DNA of 64,000 bases, taken from assembly GCF_003944715.1 (NCBI RefSeq), contig NZ_RWIT01000009.1, positions 62,001 to 126,000 of the forward strand, given 5' to 3'. Under the pieces are notes generated by a model, which saw only the letters and a program-made list of their open reading frames with translations, had not been told where the DNA came from and searched no databases. The number at the start of each line of letters is the position of its first letter. Positions within the stretch are counted from its first letter, which is position 1. The DNA comes from Hymenobacter rigui (GTDB lineage: Bacteria > Bacteroidota > Bacteroidia > Cytophagales > Hymenobacteraceae). Of this stretch, positions 32,540-41,775 are shown piece by piece. The position numbers were made by a program, and so were the translations under genes.

Positions 32540-32989
32540 TTATACTCCAGCAGGTGTTTTTCTGCTCAAGGCCTGTCTGCAAGCCCACAACAGACTTATA
32601 GAGAGCAGAAGAATCGGCAATGACTCCCACTGAAACCAGTGTTCGGCTGCCAACAAAACACGTTGTGGATTTTGTGGGTCGTAGCTGATCCGTGTCTGAC
32701 TATGCGGGCGTAACTCCTGAAAATGGGAGCGACTCACGTCCGCTATGGCCGTTACCGAGTCAGTAGTGGATACGGCAAAAGCCAGTTGAGCATGATAACT
32801 ATATACTCCGGACTTAGGAGGCTTTTCCTTCGACTTACTTAGTACAATGGCAGTGGTTTCCGGCCCCTGACTCGCCTTCCAGGTAGCGTAATTTCCTGTG
32901 AAAAAGGATGCCAGAAGCGCACCGCTAACTGGCAGTATGAGCACCAGTGCGAGTAGCCAACCTATCTTCTGCTTTAGATCTTTTACCAT
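32540..32989 (-). CDS. DUF3592-like membrane protein
   Basis: 149-aa protein with an N-terminal membrane segment (IGWLLALVLILPVSGALLASFF), an extracytoplasmic beta-rich domain (TTAIVLSKSKEKPPKSGVYSYHAQLAF...RISYDPQNPQRVLL) and a C-terminal membrane segment (LPILLLSISLLWACRQAL). The phrase 'isYdPqnPqrv' before the second helix is characteristic of DUF3592 proteins. Function unknown. Convergent with the GH43 gene and upstream of nothing obvious; codon use is less G+C-rich than its neighbours. Confidence 0.65.
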   Translation of the reverse strand: MVKDLKQKIGWLLALVLILPVSGALLASFFTGNYATWKASQGPETTAIVLSKSKEKPPKSGVYSYHAQLAFAVSTTDSVTAIADVSRSHFQELRPHSQTRISYDPQNPQRVLLAAEHWFQWESLPILLLSISLLWACRQALSRKTPAGV

Positions 32990-33007
32990 CAGACCGATGG
33001 ATTACGC

Positions 33008-33556
33008 CTACAACCGCCCCAGCAGTGCCCGCACCTGCCATTCCAGATCGGCCAGGGAGCCGGAGTTGTGGATGGTGAAGTCGAAGTTGGGGTAGTGGTC
33101 GAGAGCGGTTTCGCTGGGATGCTGGTCGTCGCGGGTGCCGTCGCCGCGTTGGTGGAGCGGGTCGCCTTCCACGCGCACCATCAGGCCGCCGCGGCTGCGA
33201 ATGAGGTCGGCCTCGTTGGGGAAGCGCACGTCCGGAATCAGGGTGTGCTTGTCGGTAGGCAGTGTGGAGAAAAACGCCTGCACCCAGATATCCGGCTCCC
33301 ATTGGCGCAGGGCCAGGCCTACCTGTTGCAGCATCTCGCCCCGGGTACGCCCGAAAGCAGGCAGTTTCTCGGCCTTGCCCTGCTGGGAGAAATAGGGAGC
33401 CGTGCCTTCGCCCGCCAAGGCTGCGCATACGGCTTTAATGGGCTCACCCACCGAGCGAATGTGCCAGCGCTGCTGCGGCTGAAGCTGCTGAATAAGCCGG
33501 GCTACGGTGTCCTTACCACTACCGCGCCGGCCCGAAAAACCAAGTAAGCGAATCAT
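33008..33556 (-). CDS. Deoxynucleotide monophosphate kinase-like P-loop protein
   Basis: 182-aa P-loop kinase. Walker A GFSGRRGSGKDTVARLI at residues 6-22. Later segments LRQWEPDIWVQAFFSTL, IPDVRFPNEADLIRSRGGLMVRVEGDP and HPSETALDHYPNFDFTIHNSG match phage-type dNMP kinases, where VRFPNE and the final HPSE...D are conserved. Expected to phosphorylate dNMPs or to act as a housekeeping NMP kinase-like protein. The short version in Bacteroidota chromosomes is usually annotated as hypothetical or adenylate kinase-like. A TACCTTTG box ends only 4 bases before the ATG, which implies a leaderless mRNA. Confidence 0.75.
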   Translation of the reverse strand: MIRLLGFSGRRGSGKDTVARLIQQLQPQQRWHIRSVGEPIKAVCAALAGEGTAPYFSQQGKAEKLPAFGRTRGEMLQQVGLALRQWEPDIWVQAFFSTLPTDKHTLIPDVRFPNEADLIRSRGGLMVRVEGDPLHQRGDGTRDDQHPSETALDHYPNFDFTIHNSGSLADLEWQVRALLGRL

Positions 33557-33560
33557 GCGG

Positions 33561-33568
33561 CAAAGGTA
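33561..33568 (-). promoter_or_regulatory. -7 element immediately before the dNMP kinase ATG
   Basis: TACCTTTG on the minus strand with its G at 33561; the ATG begins at 33556, so the predicted transcription start coincides with the start codon. Confidence 0.5.
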
Positions 33569-33634
33569 AGGGCTAGTATATGTGTTACCGTTTTATCCTC
33601 TTTTGCCAGCTACATTCACCTCATTAGGAGGAAC

Positions 33635-34327
33635 TTACAAAATCTCCTTCAACTCGCTGAGGCAGCTGATTTCGTAGGTTATCTGGTTGAAGTGGCGGCG
33701 CTTGTCGGGGTTGAAGTACACTTGGTCGAGGCCGGCGTTGTAGGCACCCAGCACGTCGCACTCCAGGTTGTCGCCAATCATGAGGCTTTCCGGGGCGGTG
33801 GCTCCGGTGCGCTCCAACGCGTGCTGGAAAATGCGGGTATCGGGCTTGAGGTGGCCGCAGCACTCAGAAGTCACCATCTCCTGGAAGTAGTCCGTCAGCC
33901 GCGACGAGGCCAGCTTGACGTGCTGAATGTCGCGGAAACCGTTGGTAATCAGGTGTAGCTGGTAGCCTTTGTCGCGCAGGTAGTCCAGCACTTCGTAGGT
34001 ATAGGGAAATACGGCCGACTTCCGGGGCAGGATGTCGGTGAATTGCTCCGAAATGCCCGCCGGCGAGTCTTCCTCGCGCAGGCCCAGCTGCATAAACGTG
34101 CGCGGAAACCGCACCGTGCGCAGCTGCTGCTGGTTGATTTTATTGCTCTGGTACAAGCGCCACAACCCGTGATTCACCTCCGAGTACACAGCAATGAACT
34201 TATCAACGGACACCCCGTGCCGGCCGATGTTGTGCTCCGCGAACAAGTGGCGCAGCGTTTCATCGGCGTTGGCTTCAAAATCCCACAGCGTATGGTCGAG
34301 GTCAAAGAAAATATGGCGGTATTTCAC
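33635..34327 (-). CDS. YjjG-type noncanonical pyrimidine nucleotidase (HAD family)
   Basis: 230-aa HAD hydrolase. Motif I FFDLDHTLWDFEANADETL at residues 7-25, motif II LHLITNGFRDIQ, motif III around HLKPDTRIF and motif IV LMIGDNLECDVLGAYNAGL. This combination (with the C1 helical cap) is that of YjjG, which dephosphorylates noncanonical or damaged pyrimidine nucleotides such as 5-FdUMP and protects against mutagenic analogues. The start is GTG 34327 (VKYRHIFFDLDHTL); the upstream ATG in the longer frame lies in a palindrome. Stand-alone gene. Confidence 0.88.
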   Translation of the reverse strand: MKYRHIFFDLDHTLWDFEANADETLRHLFAEHNIGRHGVSVDKFIAVYSEVNHGLWRLYQSNKINQQQLRTVRFPRTFMQLGLREEDSPAGISEQFTDILPRKSAVFPYTYEVLDYLRDKGYQLHLITNGFRDIQHVKLASSRLTDYFQEMVTSECCGHLKPDTRIFQHALERTGATAPESLMIGDNLECDVLGAYNAGLDQVYFNPDKRRHFNQITYEISCLSELKEIL

Positions 34328-34373
34328 TTGGGTACGCGTGATGAGGGTGATGAGGTAAATGGGAAATGATGAT

Positions 34374-34472
34374 AGACCGTCATGCTGAGCTTGCCGAAGC
34401 ATCTCTACCTCTGACTACTTATTACTACAACGAAGCGGTAGAGATGCTTCGGCAAGCTCAGCATGACGGTCT
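34374..34472. repeat. Long GTCAT-type palindrome with a perfect 36-bp stem
   Basis: 34374-34409 (AGACCGTCATGCTGAGCTTG, then CCGAAGCATCTCTACC) pairs perfectly with 34437-34472; the 27-base spacer is TTATTACTACAACG-like. The most perfect of the palindromes in the window. It lies between the ferredoxin-like and HAD genes. Confidence 0.9.
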
Positions 34473-34487
34473 GCTGCTGGCCTGACT

Positions 34488-34811
34488 TCATTCAATCAGC
34501 AGCCGTTTAATAACCCGGCCTTCGCCTAGGCATTCTACAATTTCGGCGGTGTCCTTGGGCTTTACATTGCCATAGGTGGTGCCTTCGGGGTACACGATGA
34601 GGGCAGCACCGGGACCTTTTTTGCACTGTTTACACAGGTCGAGGCAATTGCAGGTCTGCACCCGCACTTTGCGCTTTTCGCCGCCCAGCAGCAGCTTTTT
34701 CAGGCCCTGCTTTTTCAGTTCAATCTTCAGAGCCCGGGCTACTTCCTTGCCTATCTCATCTTTCTGGGCGGTGCATACAAACAGGCGGGTGACGGAATCA
34801 GCGGGCTTCAC
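34488..34811 (-). CDS. (2Fe-2S) ferredoxin domain protein, thioredoxin-like fold
   Basis: 107-aa protein resembling the thioredoxin-like [2Fe-2S] ferredoxins related to NuoE. Cys ligands are seen in LFVCTAQK near residue 13 and in the cluster CNCLDLCKQCKKGPGAALIVYPEGTTYGN. It would be a small electron carrier in the cytoplasm. It follows the ArsR-type regulator after 17 bases and is probably cotranscribed with it. Confidence 0.82.
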   Translation of the reverse strand: MKPADSVTRLFVCTAQKDEIGKEVARALKIELKKQGLKKLLLGGEKRKVRVQTCNCLDLCKQCKKGPGAALIVYPEGTTYGNVKPKDTAEIVECLGEGRVIKRLLIE

Positions 34812-34828
34812 AACGAGAAAAACAGGGT

Positions 34829-35218
34829 TCAGGGGTGGCCGGTCCAGCGGCGGTTCTGGAGCTTATACGCGGCCAGCTCCCGGTTCGACCAGAGCGTTTG
34901 GTAAATCTTCTGGTCGTGCTGCAACTGCGGGTCCCGCTCCATGTAGCTTAGTAACTGGTGCAGAAAGTCCTGGGCCTCGTCCTTAATGAAATAGAAAACC
35001 CAGTTATCGAGGCGCCGGAAATTCACCAAACCTGCATTTTTCAGGTACGATAATTGGCGGGAAGTTTTGGTCTGGCTGAAGTCCAGTACCTGTTCCAGGT
35101 CGGAAATGCACATTTCCTGGTTGCGCCAGAGCAAATGCAGGATACGCACCCGCGAATCGTCGCCGAGAGCTTTGAAGAGTTGCTGGCCGAATGCAACGGT
35201 AAAGTGTTTCAGACGCAT
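34829..35218 (-). CDS. ArsR/SmtB-type winged-helix regulator
   Basis: 129-aa transcription factor. Winged-helix core: LFKALGDDSRVRILHLLWRNQEMCISDLEQVLDFSQTKTSRQLSYLKNAGLVNFRRLDNWVFYFI. The metal-binding ELCVCDL motif of classical SmtB/ArsR members is reduced to MCISDL with a single Cys, so metal sensing by that site is unlikely. It may sense another signal or redox state, in keeping with the downstream ferredoxin-like gene. ATG 35218 (MRLKHFTVAFGQQLF) is used; the longer frame crosses the divergent gene. Confidence 0.88.
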   Translation of the reverse strand: MRLKHFTVAFGQQLFKALGDDSRVRILHLLWRNQEMCISDLEQVLDFSQTKTSRQLSYLKNAGLVNFRRLDNWVFYFIKDEAQDFLHQLLSYMERDPQLQHDQKIYQTLWSNRELAAYKLQNRRWTGHP

Positions 35219-35302
35219 CTTTAGGGAAATGCAGAGGGCCGGCAGTGCTGGAGCCGGGCCCGAATTTATACACAAACCCAGCAGCGGCCCCCGAAAGTGC
35301 CG

Positions 35303-35310
35303 TATCTTTG
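35303..35310 (+). promoter_or_regulatory. -7 promoter element for the CarboxypepD_reg-like gene
   Basis: TATCTTTG, exact TAnnTTTG match, 19 bases upstream of the ATG at 35330. The 111-base gap also holds the upstream region of the divergent ArsR gene. Confidence 0.5.
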
Positions 35311-35329
35311 GTAACTCGTAACACCTTGT

Positions 35330-36022
35330 ATGTCTGTTGTGGCCCGATTTCGTTTCCTGTTGTTTCCTGCCGTAGTGGGCGTGCTGCTGGCCGTGTTGCT
35401 GCTGGCCCCCGGGCGGGCGCGGGCCCAGGGGCAGCGCCAGGTAGTGCAGTTCACCGGTATTGTTGCCTCCGGCGACTCCCTGCTGGGGGTACCCGGGGCG
35501 GCCATCTTCGTGCCCAAAGCCGGGCGCGGTACCACCAGCAACCCCTACGGCTATTTTTCGCTGCCCGTGCTGGCCGGGGATAGTATCGTAATCCGGAGCC
35601 TGGGCTACCGCAATCAGTACGTAATTATCCCGGAAAATTATCCGCGCCAAAGCTATTCGGTTATCGTGAATCTGAAAGAAGATGCCACGGTACTGCCAGA
35701 GGTGCGCATCTTCCCATATGCTACCGAAAAGGCCTTCAAGGAAGCCTTTCTGGCCATGAAGCCTCCAACCGAAAACGACCGTACGCCGGCCGATAAGCTG
35801 AACGAGCAGATCATGCGCCGCATGTTCAACACGCTGCCCGTTACCAGCATGGGTAACTACCGCCAAACCATGCAGGCTCAGCAGAACGACCAGATGCGCC
35901 GCATGGGTTTCGGGGCTACCCCGGCTACTAACAACCCGCTGCTCAACCCCTTCAGCTGGCTGCAGCTCATCAACCAGGTCAAAAGCGGCGAATTCAAGAA
36001 GAAGGAAGGCGTGGATTATTGA
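35330..36022 (+). CDS. Exported CarboxypepD_reg-like domain protein
   Basis: 230-aa secreted protein. Signal peptide at residues 1-33 (FRFLLFPAVVGVLLAVLLLAPG, cleavage after ARAQ). Residues about 40-125 are a carboxypeptidase-regulatory-like beta sandwich (FTGIVASGDSLLGVPGAAIFV, RGTTSNPYGYFSLPVLAGDSIVIRSLGYRNQ). The C-terminal half is basic and helical (EKAFKEAFLAMKPPTEN...FSWLQLINQVKSGEFKKKEG). Many Bacteroidota carry this single-domain form at the outer membrane; function unknown. Starts divergently from the ArsR gene. Confidence 0.85.
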   Translation: MSVVARFRFLLFPAVVGVLLAVLLLAPGRARAQGQRQVVQFTGIVASGDSLLGVPGAAIFVPKAGRGTTSNPYGYFSLPVLAGDSIVIRSLGYRNQYVIIPENYPRQSYSVIVNLKEDATVLPEVRIFPYATEKAFKEAFLAMKPPTENDRTPADKLNEQIMRRMFNTLPVTSMGNYRQTMQAQQNDQMRRMGFGATPATNNPLLNPFSWLQLINQVKSGEFKKKEGVDY

Positions 36023-36030
36023 GTTTAATT

Positions 36031-36262
36031 GTTGGATGGCTGGACGGTCATTGCGCGGCGTGTGGCGCATCAAGCCAGTTTCAGAAGTAATCCGTCTTTT
36101 CCCATCTTTCCTCTTCGACCTACTTTAAAAGCCCCTGGCGCCCGCACGTCAGGGGCTTCGTGTTTATTCAGGCTCTGGACTGCATGAAGGATGGATTGCT
36201 TCGGACACTGGCTTGATGCGCCACATGCCGCGCAATGACCGTCAGCCTATTCAGCCATTCAA
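36031..36262. repeat. Nested 230-base palindromic element with internal hairpin
   Basis: Outer arms 36031-36096 and 36192-36262 are imperfect reverse complements (left includes GTCATTGCGCGGCGTGTGGC, right includes GCCACATGCCGCGCAATGAC). Inside lies a second hairpin, AAGCCCCTG at 36129-36137 with CAGGGGCTT at 36150-36158, which can end transcription of the upstream gene. It fills most of the gap between 36022 and 36313, where no gene is seen. Confidence 0.75.
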
Positions 36263-36312
36263 CCATTCCGCCCTATATTCAGTACAGCTACTGTTTGACC
36301 TCTGACTTTGCT

Positions 36313-37695
36313 ATGGATACCAATCTGCCTCGCACCTCCCAACCTCGTATCGTAATTATCGGCTGTGGCTTTGCCGGGCTGCGGCTGGCCAAAGACCTGG
36401 CTGATGCCCCCGTGCAGGTGGTGGTGATTGACCGCAACAACTACCACAACTTTCAGCCCCTGCTGTACCAGGTAGCCACCGGGGCTTTGGAGGCCGACAG
36501 CATTGCTTACCCCATTCGCAAGATTTTTGCCGGCCAGCACAACTTCTTCTACCGCATGGCCGATGTGCAGCGGGTAGATCCGGCTACCAACACGCTCACC
36601 ACCAACATCGGTGACATCCGCTACGACCACCTGGTTATTGCTACCGGCTCGCTCACCAACTTCTTCGGCCTCACCAGCATCGAGCAGAATGCCATGCAGA
36701 TCAAGAGCGTGCCCAACGCCCTGAACCTGCGCAGCTACCTGTTCCAGAACTTCGAGAAGGCCATTCTCACCGAAGACCCCGCCCGTCGGCAGGCCCTGAT
36801 GAACGTGGTGGTGGTGGGCGGCGGCCCCACCGGCGTGGAAATCTGCGGTTCCCTGGCCGAGATGCGCAAGGATGTGTTGCCCAAGGACTACCCCGAGCTC
36901 GACCTCAAGCAGATGGAAATCTACCTCGTCGAATCGGGCGGGGAGGTGCTGGGGCCCATGAGCAAGGACTCGCAGGTGCAGGCTAAGCGCTACCTAGAGG
37001 AAATGGGCATCCACGTGCGCCTCAACACCCAGGCCAAACACTTCGACGACGGCAAGCTGTACTACTCCGACACCGAGTTTATCCGGACCGAAAACCTGAT
37101 CTGGGCGGCCGGCGTGAACGGCGCGGCGCTGGAAGGGCTCCCCGAAGCCGCCGTGGCCCGCAACAAGCGCGTGAACGTGGACACGGTGAACCGGGTGGTG
37201 GGCTTCCAGAACGTGTACGCCATCGGCGACGTTGCCAACATGGTCACCGACGAGATGCCGCGGGGCTACCCCATGCTGGCCCCCGTGGCCATTCAGCAAG
37301 CCGAGCAGCTAGCCGAAAACTTCAAGCGGCTGCTGCGCGGCGAAACCCTCCGGCCGTTCAAGTACACCAACAAGGGCAGCATGGCCATTGTGGGCCGCAA
37401 CCGCGCCGTGGTGGATTTGCCCGGCAACAAGCACTTCGGCGGTTTCTTCGGGTGGCTCACCTGGCTGTTTGTGCACCTGATGACGCTGGTGGGCTTCCGT
37501 AACAAGGTGGTCACGCTGGTGGGCTGGGCCATCAGCTACTTTAGCTCCGACAAGGCCCTGCGCCTCATCATCCGCCCCTACAAGCGCAACGACTTCAAAT
37601 CGGACAAGGGCTTGGCCACCGCCATCCACAACGCCGCCACGCCTCAGTACAATCCTTCCGTACCGGCTCCCAACGCCCCGGTAGTGGGCGGGTAG
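36313..37695 (+). CDS. Type II NADH dehydrogenase (NAD(P)/FAD-dependent oxidoreductase)
   Basis: 460-aa flavoprotein. FAD-binding Rossmann fold at the N-terminus (RIVIIGCGFAGLRLAKDL), the quinone-site phrase NNYHNFQPLLYQVATGAL, second nucleotide-binding fold (VVVVGGGPTGVEICGSLAEM near residue 163), and FAD-binding VYAIGDVANM near 300 with AIQQAEQLAENF. The C-terminal region (FGWLTWLFVHLMTLVGFRNKVV) is amphipathic or membrane-bound, as in NDH-2. It oxidises NADH and reduces quinone without pumping protons, an alternative to the complex I encoded upstream. Monocistronic, with a terminator following. ATG 36313 chosen. Confidence 0.92.
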   Translation: MDTNLPRTSQPRIVIIGCGFAGLRLAKDLADAPVQVVVIDRNNYHNFQPLLYQVATGALEADSIAYPIRKIFAGQHNFFYRMADVQRVDPATNTLTTNIGDIRYDHLVIATGSLTNFFGLTSIEQNAMQIKSVPNALNLRSYLFQNFEKAILTEDPARRQALMNVVVVGGGPTGVEICGSLAEMRKDVLPKDYPELDLKQMEIYLVESGGEVLGPMSKDSQVQAKRYLEEMGIHVRLNTQAKHFDDGKLYYSDTEFIRTENLIWAAGVNGAALEGLPEAAVARNKRVNVDTVNRVVGFQNVYAIGDVANMVTDEMPRGYPMLAPVAIQQAEQLAENFKRLLRGETLRPFKYTNKGSMAIVGRNRAVVDLPGNKHFGGFFGWLTWLFVHLMTLVGFRNKVVTLVGWAISYFSSDKALRLIIRPYKRNDFKSDKGLATAIHNAATPQYNPSVPAPNAPVVGG

Positions 37696-37723
37696 TATTT
37701 GTAAGGTAGTTTTAGGAAAATAG

Positions 37724-37757
37724 ATAGCCCTGCTCTGGTAGCAGGGCTATTTTTTTA
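37724..37757 (+). terminator. Terminator of the NDH-2 gene
   Basis: ATAGCCCTGCT pairs with AGCAGGGCTAT around a 5-base loop, followed by seven T. It lies 28 bases after the stop. Confidence 0.88.
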
Positions 37758-37838
37758 GGGGTAATTCGAGAAAAGTATGTTGAGTATCCGGCGTTCCGCT
37801 TAGATTACCACACTCAAATTCCTGATGCGCCCGTCTTA

Positions 37839-38579
37839 ATGCAAGAGGCCCTGCCACTTTCCTTCGCTCTGCTGGCCGGCACCGGACACGCCTTCGAGGC
37901 CGACCACCTCATTGCCGTGAGCACCCTGGTAGCCCGCCACGACCACCGCCGCGACGCTGTGCGGGAAGGGCTATTCTGGGGCCTGGGCCACACTACTACA
38001 CTGGTGGTATTTGGGGGCGCGCTGCTGCTGAGCCGCTCCCTCATCACCCACACTAACTACTTCGAGGCCGCCGTGGGCGCGCTGCTGCTGGTGCTGGGTC
38101 TGAGCCGCCTCACCGATAAAAGCTACTACCAGACTGCCCCGCCGCGCTACCACCGGGGCACGGCCTACGCCGTGGGCCTCGTGCACGGGCTGGCCGGCAG
38201 CGGGGCCCTGGTGCTGCTGCTGATGGGGAGCCTGCGCTCCGCCTGGCTGGGCGTGGCCTACTTAGTACTGTTCGGACTGGGCTCGGTGGTGGGCATGCTG
38301 GGCGCCACCGGCCTGATGAGCGTGCCCTTCACCCAGCGCATGCGCTTCAGCCGCAACCTACGCGCCGGCCTGGTCGTCGTCTCGGCCCTGCTCAGCATCG
38401 GGTACGGCGGGTGGATGATTTATGGGAATCTGTTTAGAAGTGCGGAAATAGTGAAAAGTAAGCACCAGTCATTGCGAGCGGAGCGAAGCAATCCTTCCTT
38501 TTCGAAGCGCCAAACCTTGGTCTGCGCTGAGCCCATAGCAGTTTTGGTTGGGAAGCATCCTGAGTTTCTGCCAAGGTGA
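37839..38579 (+). CDS. UreH/NiCoT-like nickel transport protein with repeat-encoded tail
   Basis: 246-aa polytopic membrane protein, about six hydrophobic segments up to residue 200. Near the N-terminus GTGHAFEADHLIAVSTLVAR holds the His/Asp nickel-binding pattern of NiCoT and UreH proteins. Its position before the urease genes supports nickel uptake for urease. The last natural-looking segment is YGGWMIYGNLF. The next 40 or so residues (from SLRAERSNPSFSKRQ) are encoded by the palindromic element at 38468-38611 and look non-native. The gene probably lost its own stop when the element landed or expanded. Confidence 0.82.
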   Translation: MQEALPLSFALLAGTGHAFEADHLIAVSTLVARHDHRRDAVREGLFWGLGHTTTLVVFGGALLLSRSLITHTNYFEAAVGALLLVLGLSRLTDKSYYQTAPPRYHRGTAYAVGLVHGLAGSGALVLLLMGSLRSAWLGVAYLVLFGLGSVVGMLGATGLMSVPFTQRMRFSRNLRAGLVVVSALLSIGYGGWMIYGNLFRSAEIVKSKHQSLRAERSNPSFSKRQTLVCAEPIAVLVGKHPEFLPR

Positions 38580-38611
38580 AGGAAGGATTGCTTCGCTCCG
38601 CTCGCAATGAC
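38468..38611. repeat. Palindromic element overlapping the nickel transporter 3' end
   Basis: The left arm 38468-38497 (GTCATTGCGAGCGGAGCG, then AAGCAATCCTTCC) pairs with 38582-38611. Inner sequences ACCTTGG / CCAAGGT also pair. The stop codon of the nickel transporter (38577-38579) lies inside the element. Confidence 0.85.
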
Positions 38612-38638
38612 GACATCAATTAACCAATCCCTTCCCAG

Positions 38639-39370
38639 ATGCACCTCTCTCCCAAAGACCTCGATAAGCTGGTGCTGCACCAGGCTGGCGTGGTGGCCCA
38701 GAAACGCTACGCCCGTGGTCTGGCCCTGAACTACCCCGAGGCGGTGGCGCTGCTGGCTACCCAACTGCTGGAGTTTATCCGCGACGGGGAGTCGGTGGCG
38801 GCGCTGATGGACAAGGGCAAGCAGATTCTGGGGCTGCAGGACGTGCTGCCGGGCGTGGCCGCGCTGGTGGCTGAGGTGCAGGTGGAAGGCACTTTCCCCG
38901 ACGGTACCAAGCTCGTGACGGTGCATCACCCCATCTGCCGCGAAACCGGCTCCGCCGAGCTGGCCCTCTACGGCTCCGGCCTCGTACGCGCCCCGCGCCC
39001 GGCCGCCGCCCCGCCCGAAACCACTCCGCCCGCGCCCGGCGAGTACCAACTGGCCACCGAAGATGTGCAGCTCAACGAAGGCCGCGAAACGCTGACCCTC
39101 GACGTGCTCAACCGCGGCGACCGGCCCATCCAGGTCGGCTCGCACTACCCGTTCTTCGAAACCAACGCCGCCCTCGACTTTGACCGCGCCGCTGCCCGGG
39201 GCTTCCGCCTCAACATTCCCGCCGGCACCGCCGTCCGCTTTGAGCCCGGCGAACGGAAAACCGTAACGTTGGTGGCGTTGGCCGGGGAAAGAATCGTGTA
39301 CGGCGGCAACGCGCGGATTAATGGGAAGGTGGATTGCATGAAACAAAAGGGGGTGATAATCAATAGATAA
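38639..39370 (+). CDS. ureAB: Urease gamma/beta fusion subunit
   Basis: 243-aa structural subunit in which the gamma chain (about residues 1-100, [35 protein letters not shown]) is joined by a Pro/Ala-rich linker to the beta chain (about 130-243, [48 protein letters not shown]). Such fusions occur in Helicobacter UreA and several other lineages. Together with UreC it forms the urea-hydrolysing enzyme. The end [10 protein letters not shown] is longer than usual and the region after it becomes A+T-rich. ureC does not follow directly: an orphan gene intervenes. Confidence 0.93.
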   Translation: MHLSPKDLDKLVLHQAGVVAQKRYARGLALNYPEAVALLATQLLEFIRDGESVAALMDKGKQILGLQDVLPGVAALVAEVQVEGTFPDGTKLVTVHHPICRETGSAELALYGSGLVRAPRPAAAPPETTPPAPGEYQLATEDVQLNEGRETLTLDVLNRGDRPIQVGSHYPFFETNAALDFDRAAARGFRLNIPAGTAVRFEPGERKTVTLVALAGERIVYGGNARINGKVDCMKQKGVIINR

Positions 39371-39389
39371 TTACTAGATAATTCATGTC

Positions 39390-39860
39390 ATGCCTATTCG
39401 TGAGTGTATTGCTATAATTCTGTTTTTTCTATTGGGCACTACAAAGGTTCATAGTCAAAAAAACAGAATGAATCAGAATAGGTTGAATAAACATGATTTG
39501 AGTAAGAGTGTATATAAAAAAGATTCCACGAAGTTGGTAATGGAAGCATATCGATTACTAGCTGGTAACTGGGGTGGATACTACAAAGACGAAAGTAATA
39601 ACAAAATAAAAGTCAGTTTAATATTCTATTCAAATCATACTGCTCGGGTAATTAATAAAGGCAGAAATATTTCATTTAACTATCAAATAATATCACCGCA
39701 TATTGTGATTTTCAGTGGAGGGTCTTTGTATCCGAGTAAGGGAAAACGCTATTTTATCCACATGCTCACATCTACGACATTTCATTACTTGACATTTCCT
39801 CTAGAAGTTGAACCTGAAGCTGTAGATATTAATGAGACAATTTTCTTCAATCGGGAATAA
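39390..39860 (+). CDS. A+T-rich orphan secreted protein inserted in the urease operon
   Basis: 156-aa protein with a signal peptide (IREC IAIILFFLLGTTKV, cleaved near residue 22) and a beta-rich mature region (LLAGNWGGYYKDESNNKIKV, HIVIFSGGSLYPSKGKRYFI, TTFHYLTFPLEVEPEAVDIN). The AGNW-GGYY start resembles lipocalin-like small exported proteins, but no family can be named. Base and codon use is strikingly A+T-rich and unlike all neighbours. It sits between ureAB and ureC, a position where nothing is expected. Likely acquired by transfer. Not known to have a role in urease. Confidence 0.65.
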   Translation: MPIRECIAIILFFLLGTTKVHSQKNRMNQNRLNKHDLSKSVYKKDSTKLVMEAYRLLAGNWGGYYKDESNNKIKVSLIFYSNHTARVINKGRNISFNYQIISPHIVIFSGGSLYPSKGKRYFIHMLTSTTFHYLTFPLEVEPEAVDINETIFFNRE

Positions 39861-39930
39861 CGCTGGAAATTAATCCACGTCAAATCAAGCTGATAGTGAT
39901 TTTTGTTGCTTTTACCAATTATCTTTTCCC

Positions 39931-41645
<1,715 letters not shown>

Positions 41646-41646
<1 letters not shown>

Positions 41647-41774
41647 GTATTAGTGCCTAGTGCTTAGTGCCTAGCTCCTGGCAGACTTTCATTTCTACGT
41701 TCTCTCTTTGGTGCCTCTCCCGTTCTTCGCGTTGAACATCCCAAGGCACCAAGCACTAACAACCAAGCACTAAC
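41646..41774. repeat. Word-repeat palindrome between ureC and ureF
   Basis: Left arm 41646-41675 repeats TTAGTGCCTAGTGC-like words; right arm 41742-41774 is the reverse complement (CAAGGCACCAAGCACTAAC, then AACCAAGCACTAAC). The central 65 bases hold nothing recognisable. Confidence 0.8.
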
Positions 41775-41775
41775 G

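Noticed and set aside
36031..36262. Insertion sequence
   Set aside because: Long inverted ends are present, but there is no transposase frame inside, so it is at most a MITE-like element.
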